Shown piece by piece: positions 19,728 to 27,220 of a stretch of 64,000 nt of DNA. This stretch comes from Microcoleus sp. FACHB-1515. GTDB lineage: Bacteria > Cyanobacteriota > Cyanobacteriia > Elainellales > Elainellaceae. Under the pieces are notes generated by a model that did not search any database, was not told the origin of the DNA, and worked only from the letters and a program-made list of their open reading frames with translations. Made by a program: the position numbers and the translations under genes. The first letter of the stretch is position 1. Every line of letters starts with the position of its first letter. The stretch covers positions 62,001 to 126,000 of the forward strand of contig NZ_JACJPO010000066.1 in the NCBI RefSeq assembly GCF_014696105.1. The letters run 5' to 3'.

Positions 19728-20060
19728 ATGAGTGTAGAAGCGGTTGATCCAGCCACGCTCGATCGATATGAGTGTTCTGCGTGCGGCTACATCTATGAGC
19801 CAGCCAAAGGCGACGGCAAGCAAATTGCGCCGGGAACACCGTTTGAAGAACTGCCTGAAAGCTGGCGCTGTCCGGTCTGCGGCGTTAAAACCAAGCTGTT
19901 TTCCAATATTGGCCCGACTGGAAATCCGTCAGGCTTCAAGTCCAACTTGGGCTATGGCTTTGGGGTCAACAGTTTGACCCCCGGACAAAAGAACATTCTC
20001 ATCTTTGGAGCGCTGGCCTTGGGATTTCTCATGTTTCTCAGCCTCTACGGTCTGCAATAG
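19728..20060 (+). CDS. rubA: Membrane-anchored rubredoxin RubA
   Basis: 110 residues. The N-terminal rubredoxin fold has two Cys pairs, CSACGY and CPVCGV, binding one iron, with the family [16 protein letters not shown] spacing. A C-terminal helix ([18 protein letters not shown]) anchors it in the thylakoid. RubA is needed for photosystem assembly in cyanobacteria and algae. Gene order rubA-ycf48-psbEFLJ is conserved in cyanobacteria, which supports the call. Confidence 0.95.
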   Translation: MSVEAVDPATLDRYECSACGYIYEPAKGDGKQIAPGTPFEELPESWRCPVCGVKTKLFSNIGPTGNPSGFKSNLGYGFGVNSLTPGQKNILIFGALALGFLMFLSLYGLQ

Positions 20061-20103
20061 ATTTCGATCGCGATTATTTTTGGATTTTGGACCTGGAACG
20101 TTT

Positions 20104-21099
20104 ATGCTCAAGCCGCTCAAACAACTTGTGATTTTGGCAGTTGCCCTACTGTTTTGTAGCGGCTGCGCCAACGCCTATCTACCCAGCCTGAGCAACAATC
20201 CCTGGCAACCCGTCTCGCTGCCCACTGAATCGACGCTACTTGATGTCGGCTTCACGGGAAATCCGCAGCACGGTTGGCTCGTTGGCAAAGCCGCCACGCT
20301 GCTCGAAACGATTGATGGCGGCGATACTTGGCAAGAGCGATCGCTCAATCTCGACAGCGAAAACTACAATCTCACCTCGGTCAGCTTCAGCGGAGATGAA
20401 GGCTGGATTGTGGGTCAGCCTGCGATTTTGCTGCACACGACGGATGGTGGAAAGAAATGGCAGCAAGTGCCGTTGAGCGACAAACTGCCCGGACAGCCCA
20501 ATACAATTACTGCCCTGGGTAAGCGATCGGCAGAAATGACGACAGACATCGGCGCAATCTACCGGACGCAAGACGGCGGCATGAACTGGAAAGCGTTAGT
20601 GCAAGAAGCTTTGGGCGTGACTCGCAACTTGGCGCGATCGAGCGACGGCAAATATGTCGCAGTTTCGGCTCGCGGCAACTTCTACTCCACCTGGGAACCC
20701 GGACAGGAAGCGTGGGTGCAGCACAACCGCACCAGTTCGCGCAAGCTGCAAAACATGGGCTTTGGCACAGATGGGCGACTGTGGCTGTTGGCACGAGGTG
20801 GCTCGATGCAGTTCAGCGAGCCGAACAGCGTGGAAGAGTGGGGCGAAGCGACCAATCCCGAATTCTCAACAAGCTGGGGTCTTTTGGATCTGGCCTATCG
20901 GACACCAGAAGAAATTTGGGTGGCTGGTGGCAGCGGCAATCTGTTGGTGAGTACGGATGGTGGTAATACTTGGCAGAAGGATCGAGCGATCGAAGACACG
21001 CCTTCAAACCTGTATAAAATTGTGTTTTTGTCGCCCGATCGCGGCTTCATTTTGGGTCAGGGCGGAACATTGCTCAAATATAAGCCGCAGGCGGCATAA
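20104..21099 (+). CDS. ycf48: Photosystem II assembly factor Ycf48 (HCF136)
   Basis: 331 residues. A signal peptide with a lipobox-like FCSGC indicates a lumenal lipoprotein. The rest is a seven-bladed beta-propeller made of repeats with the TxDGGxxW signature ([28 protein letters not shown]). It binds precursor D1 during early photosystem II assembly and repair. The ATG at 20104 begins directly before the signal peptide; a 33-codon upstream extension runs back into rubA and is rejected. Confidence 0.95.
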   Translation: MLKPLKQLVILAVALLFCSGCANAYLPSLSNNPWQPVSLPTESTLLDVGFTGNPQHGWLVGKAATLLETIDGGDTWQERSLNLDSENYNLTSVSFSGDEGWIVGQPAILLHTTDGGKKWQQVPLSDKLPGQPNTITALGKRSAEMTTDIGAIYRTQDGGMNWKALVQEALGVTRNLARSSDGKYVAVSARGNFYSTWEPGQEAWVQHNRTSSRKLQNMGFGTDGRLWLLARGGSMQFSEPNSVEEWGEATNPEFSTSWGLLDLAYRTPEEIWVAGGSGNLLVSTDGGNTWQKDRAIEDTPSNLYKIVFLSPDRGFILGQGGTLLKYKPQAA

Positions 21100-21204
21100 T
21101 TTGCAGATCAAGCTAGTAGTAAATACCGAGTGAGCTTGATAAGAGAAAGGCGATCGAATGGGGAAATTCTGTTAGTTTGACTTGTGAGTCTTGGCTCACT
21201 CCCG

Positions 21205-21210
21205 TATGAT
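21205..21210 (+). promoter_or_regulatory. Candidate -10 box of the psbEFLJ operon
   Basis: TATGAT lies about 40 bases before the psbE start, just after a GTGAG/CTCAC hairpin (21184-21199). No other promoter-like box is closer to the operon. Confidence 0.45.
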
Positions 21211-21250
21211 AGAAAGTAAACCGATTGTTGTGATTGTGGGAGAACATTAG

Positions 21251-21496
21251 ATGGCAGGTACAACCGGAGAGCGTCCGTTTTCAGATATTGTCACGAGCGT
21301 CCGCTACTGGGTGATTCACAGCATCACCATTCCCGCTTTGTTCATTGCGGGCTGGCTGTTTGTCGCCACTGGCCTTGCTTACGACGTATTCGGTACGCCG
21401 CGCCCGAACGAGTATTTCACTCAAGAACGGCAAGAGCTGCCGATCGTTCAAGACCGTTTTGATGCAAAGCAACAGATCAACGAGTACCTTAAATAG
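21251..21496 (+). CDS. psbE: Cytochrome b559 alpha subunit
   Basis: 81 residues, standard length. The single membrane helix carries the heme-ligand His23 ([14 protein letters not shown]), and the C-terminal [11 protein letters not shown] block is conserved. It forms cytochrome b559 with PsbF in photosystem II. GGGAGA precedes the ATG. It is the first gene of psbEFLJ. Confidence 0.98.
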   Translation: MAGTTGERPFSDIVTSVRYWVIHSITIPALFIAGWLFVATGLAYDVFGTPRPNEYFTQERQELPIVQDRFDAKQQINEYLK

Positions 21497-21505
21497 TTCC
21501 AACCC

Positions 21506-21640
21506 ATGACAACTAATTCTCCAAATCAACCTGTTACCTATCCAATTTTCACGGTTCGCTGGCTGGCCGTTCACACGCTGGCTGTTCCCACAGTTTTCTT
21601 CCTGGGAGCGATCGCGTCAATGCAGTTTATTCACCGCTAG
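21506..21640 (+). CDS. psbF: Cytochrome b559 beta subunit
   Basis: 44 residues: [15 protein letters not shown], then the membrane helix with heme-ligand His23 ([17 protein letters not shown]) and the C-terminal SMQFIHR ending typical of PsbF. It starts nine bases after psbE. Confidence 0.98.
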   Translation: MTTNSPNQPVTYPIFTVRWLAVHTLAVPTVFFLGAIASMQFIHR

Positions 21641-21649
21641 GAGGCGATT

Positions 21650-21775
21650 ATGGCAATTCGTGGTCCCGTTAATCCCAACAAGCAGCCTGTTGAACTGAAC
21701 CGGACTTCTTTATATCTGGGCTTGCTGCTGGTGTTCGTGCTTGGTATTTTGTTCTCAAGCTATTTCTTCAACTAA
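21650..21775 (+). CDS. psbL: Photosystem II protein L
   Basis: 41 residues: [17 protein letters not shown] followed by one helix ending FSSYFFN, the PsbL signature. It sits at the photosystem II monomer interface. Start ATG with AGGAGG just upstream. Confidence 0.97.
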   Translation: MAIRGPVNPNKQPVELNRTSLYLGLLLVFVLGILFSSYFFN

Positions 21776-21820
21776 ATACTGTTTGACTTGTTTTTGCTGC
21801 GTGAATTAGGAGGTAAAACT

Positions 21821-21940
21821 GTGTCTGGAAGTGGCAGAATTCCGCTTTGGATTGTAGGAACCGTTGCAGGGCTGGGTGCTCTGGCAATTTTGGGACTGTT
21901 CTTCTACGGCGCTTACGCTGGTCTTGGTTCATCCATCTAA
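21821..21940 (+). CDS. psbJ: Photosystem II protein J
   Basis: 39 residues beginning at [21 protein letters not shown], then one helix with [14 protein letters not shown] strong AGGAGG ribosome site lies seven bases before the GTG. Last gene of the psbEFLJ operon. Confidence 0.97.
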   Translation: MSGSGRIPLWIVGTVAGLGALAILGLFFYGAYAGLGSSI

Positions 21941-22041
21941 GTGTGTTTAACCGGAAGGCGAATCAATCGCCTGTTTGGGTGGGCTGTCGGCGATCGCTGA
22001 CGGCTCACTTTTTTATTGACCCAAGCAGTTGATTGACATGA

Positions 22042-22073
22042 AAAAGCTGGAGCGGTGAAACTCCAGCTTTTTT
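22042..22073. terminator. Bidirectional terminator between psbJ and psaL
   Basis: AAAGCTGGAG pairs with CTCCAGCTTT around a short loop, with A-rich bases on the left and six T on the right. It can therefore end both the psbEFLJ transcript and the converging psaI-psaL transcript. Confidence 0.85.
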
Positions 22074-22090
22074 GATTGAGCAGGTTGGAT

Positions 22091-22582
22091 CTAGACCAGG
22101 TTGCCGAAGGTGTCGAACACGCCGGACTTGAACACCTGATACACGAAGTAGGCGATCACCGCACCGCCAACGCCGCCAATCAGGAAGCCGCCTGCAAATT
22201 CGCTCCAGCCTTCTTCGGTGGCGTAGGTTTGGGGCGGACTTTGGGCGGGAACGGTTGCCACAGGCTTTTGAGCACCAACGCTGGCATAGAGCGAGAGCGC
22301 AAGCGTGAGAACCACGATCGACACGACCGCTTCAAACAAACCGACCACATCAGAAACGGTGGAGTTGCGGAACTGGCTGGCGACCGTGTAGGGACCAAAT
22401 AGCCAGTAGCCGTGCGCCATGCCGATTTCGAGGCCGCGACGCTGGGCAGAAATGTTTTTGCGGTAGGCAGGCAGAGCGTTGATGTATGCCCGTGCGAGGC
22501 CAGAGGAATTAATCGGAGTTTCTAAATTGCCAACTTGAGGGTCGCCACTAACCGGCTGAATTTCGTCTTTACGTCCCGACAT
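22091..22582 (-). CDS. psaL: Photosystem I subunit XI
   Basis: 163 residues with membrane helices near 75-100 and 130-150. The conserved ETPINSSGLARAYINALPAYR start and the HGYWLFGPYT block identify PsaL, which holds photosystem I trimers or tetramers together. The internal loop (VGAQKPVATVPAQSPPQTY) is proline-rich. It follows psaI on the same strand. Confidence 0.96.
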   Translation of the reverse strand: MSGRKDEIQPVSGDPQVGNLETPINSSGLARAYINALPAYRKNISAQRRGLEIGMAHGYWLFGPYTVASQFRNSTVSDVVGLFEAVVSIVVLTLALSLYASVGAQKPVATVPAQSPPQTYATEEGWSEFAGGFLIGGVGGAVIAYFVYQVFKSGVFDTFGNLV

Positions 22583-22665
22583 AACAAATTCTTCTCCAAG
22601 AAATCAAAGGATGAGCGATCGAGCAAGTGCGAGTTGCTGCCTGAAGATGGCGAGCGACAACGGAA

Positions 22666-22800
22666 TTAGATGCCGCTGGGATCTTCGCGCTCGATGTAGA
22701 TGAACAAGAAAGCTGAGGCGACTAGGGGAAAGACCAAGCCGACGATCGGCACGAGGATCGTTGGCAAAATTGAAGCGGAGTATGAAACTTCCAACAGCAT
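22666..22800 (-). CDS. psaI: Photosystem I subunit VIII
   Basis: 44 residues: MLLEVSYSASILPTILVP, then a single helix and the FLFIYIEREDPSGI tail typical of PsaI. It lies 83 bases upstream of psaL and contacts PsaL in the complex. It is shorter than common ORF cut-offs. Confidence 0.95.
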   Translation of the reverse strand: MLLEVSYSASILPTILVPIVGLVFPLVASAFLFIYIEREDPSGI

Positions 22801-23346
22801 GACGAATAATGTCCTACATAGAATGACAAGTCATTGAACCGAATTTACTGCGAATTGGGAACCAATTGCGAAGTACAAAGATTATTTAACAAAACTAGAG
22901 GATTATGTTGAGTCGCGCATTGATCTAGCAACGTAGTTCTTGCAACCTAGCTCTCGCAACGTATGTCGATCGAGGGGATCGCTCCAGTCTGGACAGACAA
23001 ACTCGATTGTCAAGACCCTTCAAGTCAGCAAGAGCAAACTGCGGCTCAACCGAACGTTGTGGCAATGGCTCGTAGGCTCGGTGCAGCATTTGCAGGATGC
23101 TAATGGACAGAGACACGCTTAGGCAGTCTCAGGGGCATCTGCTGCCGTCCCTAGAACGTGAGCTTAGATAGTAGAACGAAGGAGGGGCATAACATCGCTG
23201 TGCCCCTGCCAGGATTTACCCAAAACGCAATGTGATTGAACCGGGACGATCGCCGCCGTGCAACGCGATCGCCTAAAATTCTCTTCGCAGAATCATGCAA
23301 ATTCCAATGAATAAGAGAGAATAAGCGGAAACCGACTGTAACCGAA
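22801..23346. other. 545-bp gap between psaI and the ABC ATPase gene
   Basis: Divergent spacer. It includes the psaI promoter region, three imperfect GCAACSTAG-type direct repeats at 22929-22963, a foldable stretch at 23113-23160 (CACG/CGTG enclosing CTTAG/CTAG and GCAG/CTGC), and a terminator-like AGGGGCA/TGCCCCT hairpin at 23183-23207. A terminator-like hairpin with no gene before it on the plus strand hints at an unannotated small transcript. Confidence 0.4.
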
Positions 23347-24594
23347 ATGGCGCAAGTTGTTCTCGAAAACGTTTACAAAAGCTTTAGTCGATCGACTCAG
23401 CGCGAGGTCAAGCAAACGGCCAACGCTGCCGCCCTACCAATTGATCGATCCCTGACCGAGACCGATTCTGCCACCACTGTCAGCGTGTTGCGGCGGATCA
23501 ATCTCACGGTTGACGACGGCGAATTTATGGTGCTGGTGGGGCCATCTGGCTGCGGCAAAAGTACGCTGCTGCGCTTGATTGCCGGACTCGAAGCGATCAC
23601 GGGCGGCAACATTTGGGTGGGCGATCGACTCGTCAACGATCTACCCCCAAAGCAGCGCGACATCGCAATGGTGTTTCAAAGCTACGCGCTCTATCCGCAT
23701 CTGAGCGTTTACAACAATCTCGCCTTTGGGCTACGCCGGACTGGAGAAGATGTTAACTGGCGCGATCGCCTGCTGGTTGGCCTGACGCGCCCGCTCCCCA
23801 AAGGTCTGCGCTATCTTTCTGCGCCGGAAAAAGCGATCGCCCAGCGCGTCAACACGGTCGCCCAAATGCTGCAAATTGAGCCGCTGCTCGATCGACTGCC
23901 CAAGCAGCTATCCGGCGGCCAAAAGCAGCGCGTCGCCCTCGGTCGGGCAATGGCTCGCAATCCGCAGGTGTTTCTGATGGATGAGCCGCTGTCGAATCTG
24001 GATGCCAAACTGCGAACGGAAACTCGCGCCCAAATCGTCAACCTCCAGCGCAAACTCGGCACGACGACGATCTACGTCACGCACGACCAGACCGAAGCGA
24101 TGACGATGGGCGATCGCATTGCGGTGATGAATCAAGGCGTCATCCAGCAAATTGCGCGTCCGCTAGAGCTTTATCACGCTCCGGCCAACCGCTTTGTCGC
24201 GGAATTTATCGGGTCGCCGCCGATGAACTTTTTGCCCGTGCAGGTGAAAGCCCCCTTACTGATTTCGCATCCGCAGTTTCGCATGACGCTTCCCGACAGT
24301 TGGACAAACGCGCTGCGACTGTATGATGGTCGATCGCTCACTCTGGGCATCCGCCCCGAACACTTCAGCATCAGCGTCCCCGCCCCGAAAAATCTACCCG
24401 TCACGGTCGATCGCGTCGAAGCCTTGGGCAGCGAAACCTATATTACCGTCCGCCTCGATGACCGATCGGAGTTGCAGGCTAGAATCGAACCGGATCGATC
24501 GATTTTTGTCGGTGAAAAGCTGTGGCTGTCGATCGCGCCCGAAAAAATTCACCTGTTCGATTCAGACAGCGGCGCAGCCATCCGATTCAGCTAA
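23347..24594 (+). CDS. ugpC: ABC transporter ATP-binding protein, MalK/UgpC family
   Basis: 415 residues. Walker A GPSGCGKST, Q-loop FQSYALYPH, signature LSGGQKQR, Walker B VFLMDEPLS and the H-loop THDQTEAM are all intact. A MOBE/TOBE-type regulatory region follows (LGIRPEHFSI). It energises import of a sugar, polyol or glycerol phosphate and may serve several permeases. Two insertions lengthen it: about 30 residues after the first strand and about 40 after the Q-loop (around PLPKGLRYLSAPEK). A damaged duplicate of its last 170 bases lies at 27051-27220. Confidence 0.92.
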   Translation: MAQVVLENVYKSFSRSTQREVKQTANAAALPIDRSLTETDSATTVSVLRRINLTVDDGEFMVLVGPSGCGKSTLLRLIAGLEAITGGNIWVGDRLVNDLPPKQRDIAMVFQSYALYPHLSVYNNLAFGLRRTGEDVNWRDRLLVGLTRPLPKGLRYLSAPEKAIAQRVNTVAQMLQIEPLLDRLPKQLSGGQKQRVALGRAMARNPQVFLMDEPLSNLDAKLRTETRAQIVNLQRKLGTTTIYVTHDQTEAMTMGDRIAVMNQGVIQQIARPLELYHAPANRFVAEFIGSPPMNFLPVQVKAPLLISHPQFRMTLPDSWTNALRLYDGRSLTLGIRPEHFSISVPAPKNLPVTVDRVEALGSETYITVRLDDRSELQARIEPDRSIFVGEKLWLSIAPEKIHLFDSDSGAAIRFS

Positions 24595-24640
24595 GCGGCA
24601 CTAGAGGAGCGATCGAGGGTGGATCGATCGCCCCACTGGT

Positions 24641-24919
24641 CTACTGGAATCGCAAATAGCGCACCAGCAAGCTAATCACGTCACCCGGATCGGGCACGAT
24701 GTTGAGCGGCGCATCGAGTTCCAGCGGTTGCGCCCATTCGATCGCCTGTGCGTATCCGGCCTGCTCTAGCCGCCTCGTCGTGAACTGCACAATCTGCGGT
24801 GTGCCAATCAGAATGTGCTTGATTGGGGTGCGATTGTCGCCCGGAATTTTGGGGATTGACTGAATTTGCGGCGTGGGCAAATCGTTCCGCTCTGAGGCGG
24901 AATTATCAGAAGTATTCAT
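24641..24919 (-). CDS. Hypothetical protein, 92 residues
   Basis: A short hydrophilic N-terminus (MNTSDNSASERND) is followed by a more conserved-looking region: IKHILIGTPQIVQFTTRRLEQ and NIVPDPGDVISLLVRYL. I recall similar small proteins in cyanobacteria but know no function. The ATG at 24919 has AGGA at the right distance. It converges on the ATPase gene. Confidence 0.65.
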   Translation of the reverse strand: MNTSDNSASERNDLPTPQIQSIPKIPGDNRTPIKHILIGTPQIVQFTTRRLEQAGYAQAIEWAQPLELDAPLNIVPDPGDVISLLVRYLRFQ

Positions 24920-24984
24920 GAGTTTTCCTGTGTTGTGTTGGGTAGGAAAACCCAAAAGCCTAGCCGCCCCGACGCAAGACAAAG

Positions 24985-25150
24985 CAATCGAGACGGCTAG
25001 GAGGGTATGATCCCAGTTAGCCTATCAACTGCCCGATTCAGTTTGGTGGGTCAGCGGCCTGAAGTCTGTTGGAACCAGCTTCGGGTCGCGTGGCTAGACC
25101 TTGGGTTACAGTTTCCTGTGGTCTAACAATCGATCGATGCTGTGATTGAG
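24985..25150 (+). ncRNA. Candidate structured small RNA (6S-like rod)
   Basis: A TATGAT box at 25006-25011 predicts a start near 25017. From there GTTAGCC (25016-25022) pairs with GG-CTAAC (25120-25127), AACTG (25027-25031) with CAGTT (25109-25113), and CCC with GGG. After a large asymmetric bubble, GGTC-AGC (25049-25055) pairs with GCT-A-GACC (25093-25100), and GGCCTGAAG (25056-25064) with CTTCGGGTC (25079-25087). Two pairs in the last helix are G-U on the plus strand and would be A-C on the minus strand, which favours a plus-strand RNA. A rod with a central bubble, and GGGTTACAG in the 3' strand as in E. coli 6S RNA, suggest 6S RNA. An ATGCTG/CAGCAT hairpin follows (25137-25156). Not confirmed by homology. 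Confidence 0.45.
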
Positions 25151-25278
25151 CAGCATTAGCAAGCAACACTAACGGAATTATTCGGCAAAGTCAAGCAGTT
25201 TTTTTAACCATCCAGCAACCCCGCACCTGCCGCGATCGAGAACATACGTATAAATCACGGAAAATAGACGGAACTTTG

Positions 25279-25395
25279 CTGTGTAACACCCTGTAGCAGG
25301 GCGATTATACAGATTACTCGCTGTTCAACTGCCTCGATCGGGTGATTCGGCAGCGAGCAGTCTGCATAACTCCCCGTAACGGGTGATTAGGCAGA
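25279..25395. repeat. Three tandem palindromic repeats
   Basis: Units at 25279-25312, 25319-25355 and 25361-25395 share one plan: an outer stem (CTGT/ACAG, CGCTG/CAGCG, TCTGC/GCAGA), then AAC-N-CCC, a small loop, GGG-Y-GATT, and the closing arm. Spacing is about 40 bases. They lie directly upstream of the GNAT gene and its cassette-like border. Confidence 0.65.
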
Positions 25396-25416
25396 TTGGA
25401 TCTCTAGAATAAATTG

Positions 25417-25999
25417 TTATACGGAATTCTTTCATAAAGAGATGGAGTGAATTTGTGAGAATCAAACTCCGCACAGCAGGTTTGGATGACCTTACCTCCA
25501 TCTATGCGATTCGTCGAGATTCCATTCTTGGAGTTCCATCTGAGGCTAGTTTAAGTGATCGTCAGGCTTGGGCAGACAAGCGATCACCTAATTACTACCA
25601 AGATCGCATTACTGCTGCTCATGTCGTTATTGCCAGTTTTGAAGAAGACAATATCGGTTGGGGGAGTAGTTCCGACGATTGTATTACTGGACTATACGTT
25701 TGCTCATCATGGTGTCGCAGAGGTATTGGTCGTATAATTATGGACAGTCTTGAAATGGAAATCTTGAGACGTGGGTATACGTGCGCGAGACTAGGATCGA
25801 GTCCGGATGCTGTCGGCTTCTACACTAAGCTCGGTTATGAATCAGTTGGATTTCCGGATGAAGATAGAGCAGTTCCAATGAAGAAACATCTTAGAATAAC
25901 TGATTCTAAATCTATGGCTGTATAACAACCCTGTTGCAACGGGCAGTTTGAGAATCTTGGTTACAGTTCAAGGTTGTCTGCCGCCGTTGAACAGGGTTG
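25417..25999 (+). mobile_element. Integron gene-cassette-like element carrying a GNAT gene
   Basis: Both borders fit integron cassette rules. The left border is GTTATAC (25416-25422). The right side is a folded attC-like site ending GTTAGAG (25999-26005). Joining G25999 to TTATAC gives GTTATAC, the exact reverse complement of GTATAAC (25920-25926) at the start of the attC-like site, as expected for an excised circle. The single gene fills the element, its stop codon lies in the inverse core, and there are no GCGATCGC octamers inside. No integrase gene is in the window. Confidence 0.5.
25455..25925 (+). CDS. GNAT family N-acetyltransferase
   Basis: 156 residues with one GNAT domain: IRLRTAGLDD-like start, TGLYVCSSWCRRGIGRIIMDSLE (acetyl-CoA binding RRGIG loop), and the closing FYTKLGYESVG. 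The substrate cannot be read from the sequence. GTG start with GGAG seven bases upstream. Base composition is more AT-rich than its neighbours, and the gene sits between cassette-like borders, both signs of transfer. Confidence 0.85.
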   Translation: MRIKLRTAGLDDLTSIYAIRRDSILGVPSEASLSDRQAWADKRSPNYYQDRITAAHVVIASFEEDNIGWGSSSDDCITGLYVCSSWCRRGIGRIIMDSLEMEILRRGYTCARLGSSPDAVGFYTKLGYESVGFPDEDRAVPMKKHLRITDSKSMAV

Positions 26000-26005
26000 T
26001 TAGAG
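25920..26005. repeat. attC-like recombination site / long hairpin
   Basis: Whole-site hairpin of 86 bases. TAACAACCCTGTT (25923-25935) pairs perfectly with 25990-26002. After one unpaired G (25936), CAACGG pairs with CCGTTG. After a two-base bulge on the other arm, GCAG pairs with CTGC. AATCTTG pairs with CAAGGTT at the tip. The ends read GTATAAC and GTTAGAG, close to the RYYYAAC/GTTRRRY cores; the unpaired G resembles an extrahelical base. The two spacers are fully complementary, which is unusual for attC. Confidence 0.5.
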
Positions 26006-26257
26006 CCTCATGTGTTCACGAAAGTTCTGTCTTGGTGTATGAATCTTCAAGTCCGATCGCAAGTCGAAAGCAATCAGAATAGCGGCGATCGACATTGGCA
26101 CTGATTAGAAATGGATAATTTCGATCGTAGAACGCGATCGCTGAAAGCTTGCATCTTCTCGGAAGTGAACAAGATTTAATCTTCAGTTCAATCAGGCCAC
26201 AAAAACTTAACATGGCTCATACTGAAGGTTAAACCTCTTTGAGTATGGGAGCCTTTT
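26006..26257. other. Spacer before the toxin-antitoxin pair, with operator-like palindrome
   Basis: No supported gene; a 65-codon minus-strand frame (26016-26213) has no recognisable motif. Just before the antitoxin start, CATACT (26218-26223) and AGTATG (26242-26247) form an inverted repeat enclosing a second one, AGGTT-A-AACCT (26226-26236). This is a good candidate for the autoregulatory operator of the downstream pair. Confidence 0.45.
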
Positions 26258-26488
26258 ATGTTGTCCCAAGAACTGAAAGCGCAAATCTTCAAACTGTCTC
26301 CCAGCGATCGCCTCGCACTCATTACGATTATCGTTGAATCCCTACAAGAAACAACGGTTGCCCAGCCTGACCGCTCTGGCGCAATTCGACGCATGAGGGG
26401 TCTATTAAAAACAGAGCAACCTGCACCAACTGATGAAGAAGTGGCAGCAATGTTGGAAGAGCGGCGATTGGAGAAATATCTCCAGTGA
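26258..26488 (+). CDS. Antitoxin of a PIN-domain toxin-antitoxin pair
   Basis: 76 residues: MLSQELKAQIFKLSPSDRLALITIIVESLQ, a helical start seen in cyanobacterial antitoxins, then a charged helix (TDEEVAAMLEERRLEKYL) likely to wrap the toxin. GGGAG lies six bases upstream of the ATG. The stop overlaps the toxin start by four bases (GTGA), so the two are coupled. Confidence 0.8.
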   Translation: MLSQELKAQIFKLSPSDRLALITIIVESLQETTVAQPDRSGAIRRMRGLLKTEQPAPTDEEVAAMLEERRLEKYLQ

Positions 26489-26913
26489 GAACTTTAATTG
26501 ATACTAATATCGTCCTAGATTTCCTGTTACAGCGAGAGCCATTTTTTCAAGATGCAGAACTGTTGTTTCAAGCGATCGATGAGGGGGAGATTACTGGATA
26601 TGTTACAGCAACAACACTGACGGATATTTTCTACATCTCACGCAGACATACTCGCAGCATTGAACAAGCACGGCAAGCAGTCTCGGAAACACTGACCGCT
26701 ATGGTGATTTGCCCGGTTGATCGAGCTGTTTTGGAATTAGCCTTTGACTCCGGTCTGCCTGATTTTGAAGATGCTGTTCAGATCTCTAGTGCAGTTGCTC
26801 AAGGCTTAGAAGCGATCGTGACTCGCGATGCTCAAGGTTTTTCAAGTTCGTCTATCCCTGTTTTATCGATTCAGGATTTGTTGCGGCAGGTCAGACAGCA
26901 AACTAGTGGCTAA
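26485..26913 (+). CDS. PIN-domain toxin (VapC-like ribonuclease)
   Basis: 142 residues. The acidic active site of a PIN nuclease is present: Asp in LIDTNIVLDFLL, an acidic residue in ATTLTDIFYI, and the aspartates of LPDFEDAVQISSA and IVTRDAQGF. It would cut RNA when not held by the antitoxin encoded just upstream. The GTG start overlaps the antitoxin stop. Confidence 0.85.
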   Translation: MRTLIDTNIVLDFLLQREPFFQDAELLFQAIDEGEITGYVTATTLTDIFYISRRHTRSIEQARQAVSETLTAMVICPVDRAVLELAFDSGLPDFEDAVQISSAVAQGLEAIVTRDAQGFSSSSIPVLSIQDLLRQVRQQTSG

Positions 26914-27050
26914 TTTGATTAGATGGCGTAGATTGCGATCGTATTGCAAGCTTGTCGAAAATGCTGCATGGCGATCCCGTTGCACTCGACCATTCAGAGA
27001 TGGTTGGTCAAGTTCGAGAAGTTGTTAGCGGCGAGTGAACGCAATCGTTA

Positions 27051-27220
27051 TGCAGTGAAACCTATATTACCGTCCGCCTCGACGAGCGAACGGAATTGCA
27101 GACCAAAATCGAACCGGATCGATTTCAGTGGGTAAAAAGCTGTGGCTGTCGATCGCGCCCGAAAAAATTCACCTGTTCGATTCAGACAGCGGCGCAGCGA
27201 TTGGACGGGTCGATCGCTAA
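27051..27220 (+). pseudogene. Frameshifted 3' fragment of a MalK/UgpC-type ATPase gene
   Basis: Nearly identical to the last 170 bases of the ATPase gene at 23347-24594 (compare with about 24427-24595). The first part reads SETYITVRLDERTELQ in one frame; a four-base deletion near 27118-27135 moves the rest (LWLSIAPEKIHLFDSDSG) to another frame. It ends AAIGRVDR-stop instead of AAIRFS-stop, so it came from a paralogue or diverged after copying. Its last bases overlap the 3' end of the convergent gene. Confidence 0.85.

Noticed and set aside
22940-23122. 60-codon frames on both strands in the psaI gap
   Set aside because: Neither strand gives protein-like sequence or a ribosome site.
26016-26213. 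65-codon minus-strand frame after the attC-like site
   Set aside because: No ribosome site and no motif; kept only as a note in the spacer entry.
26203-26235. A second attC-like pair (ACTTAAC and GTTAAAC) before the antitoxin
   Set aside because: The cores match but are about 20 bases apart, far too short for an attC, and the region is better explained as an operator palindrome.
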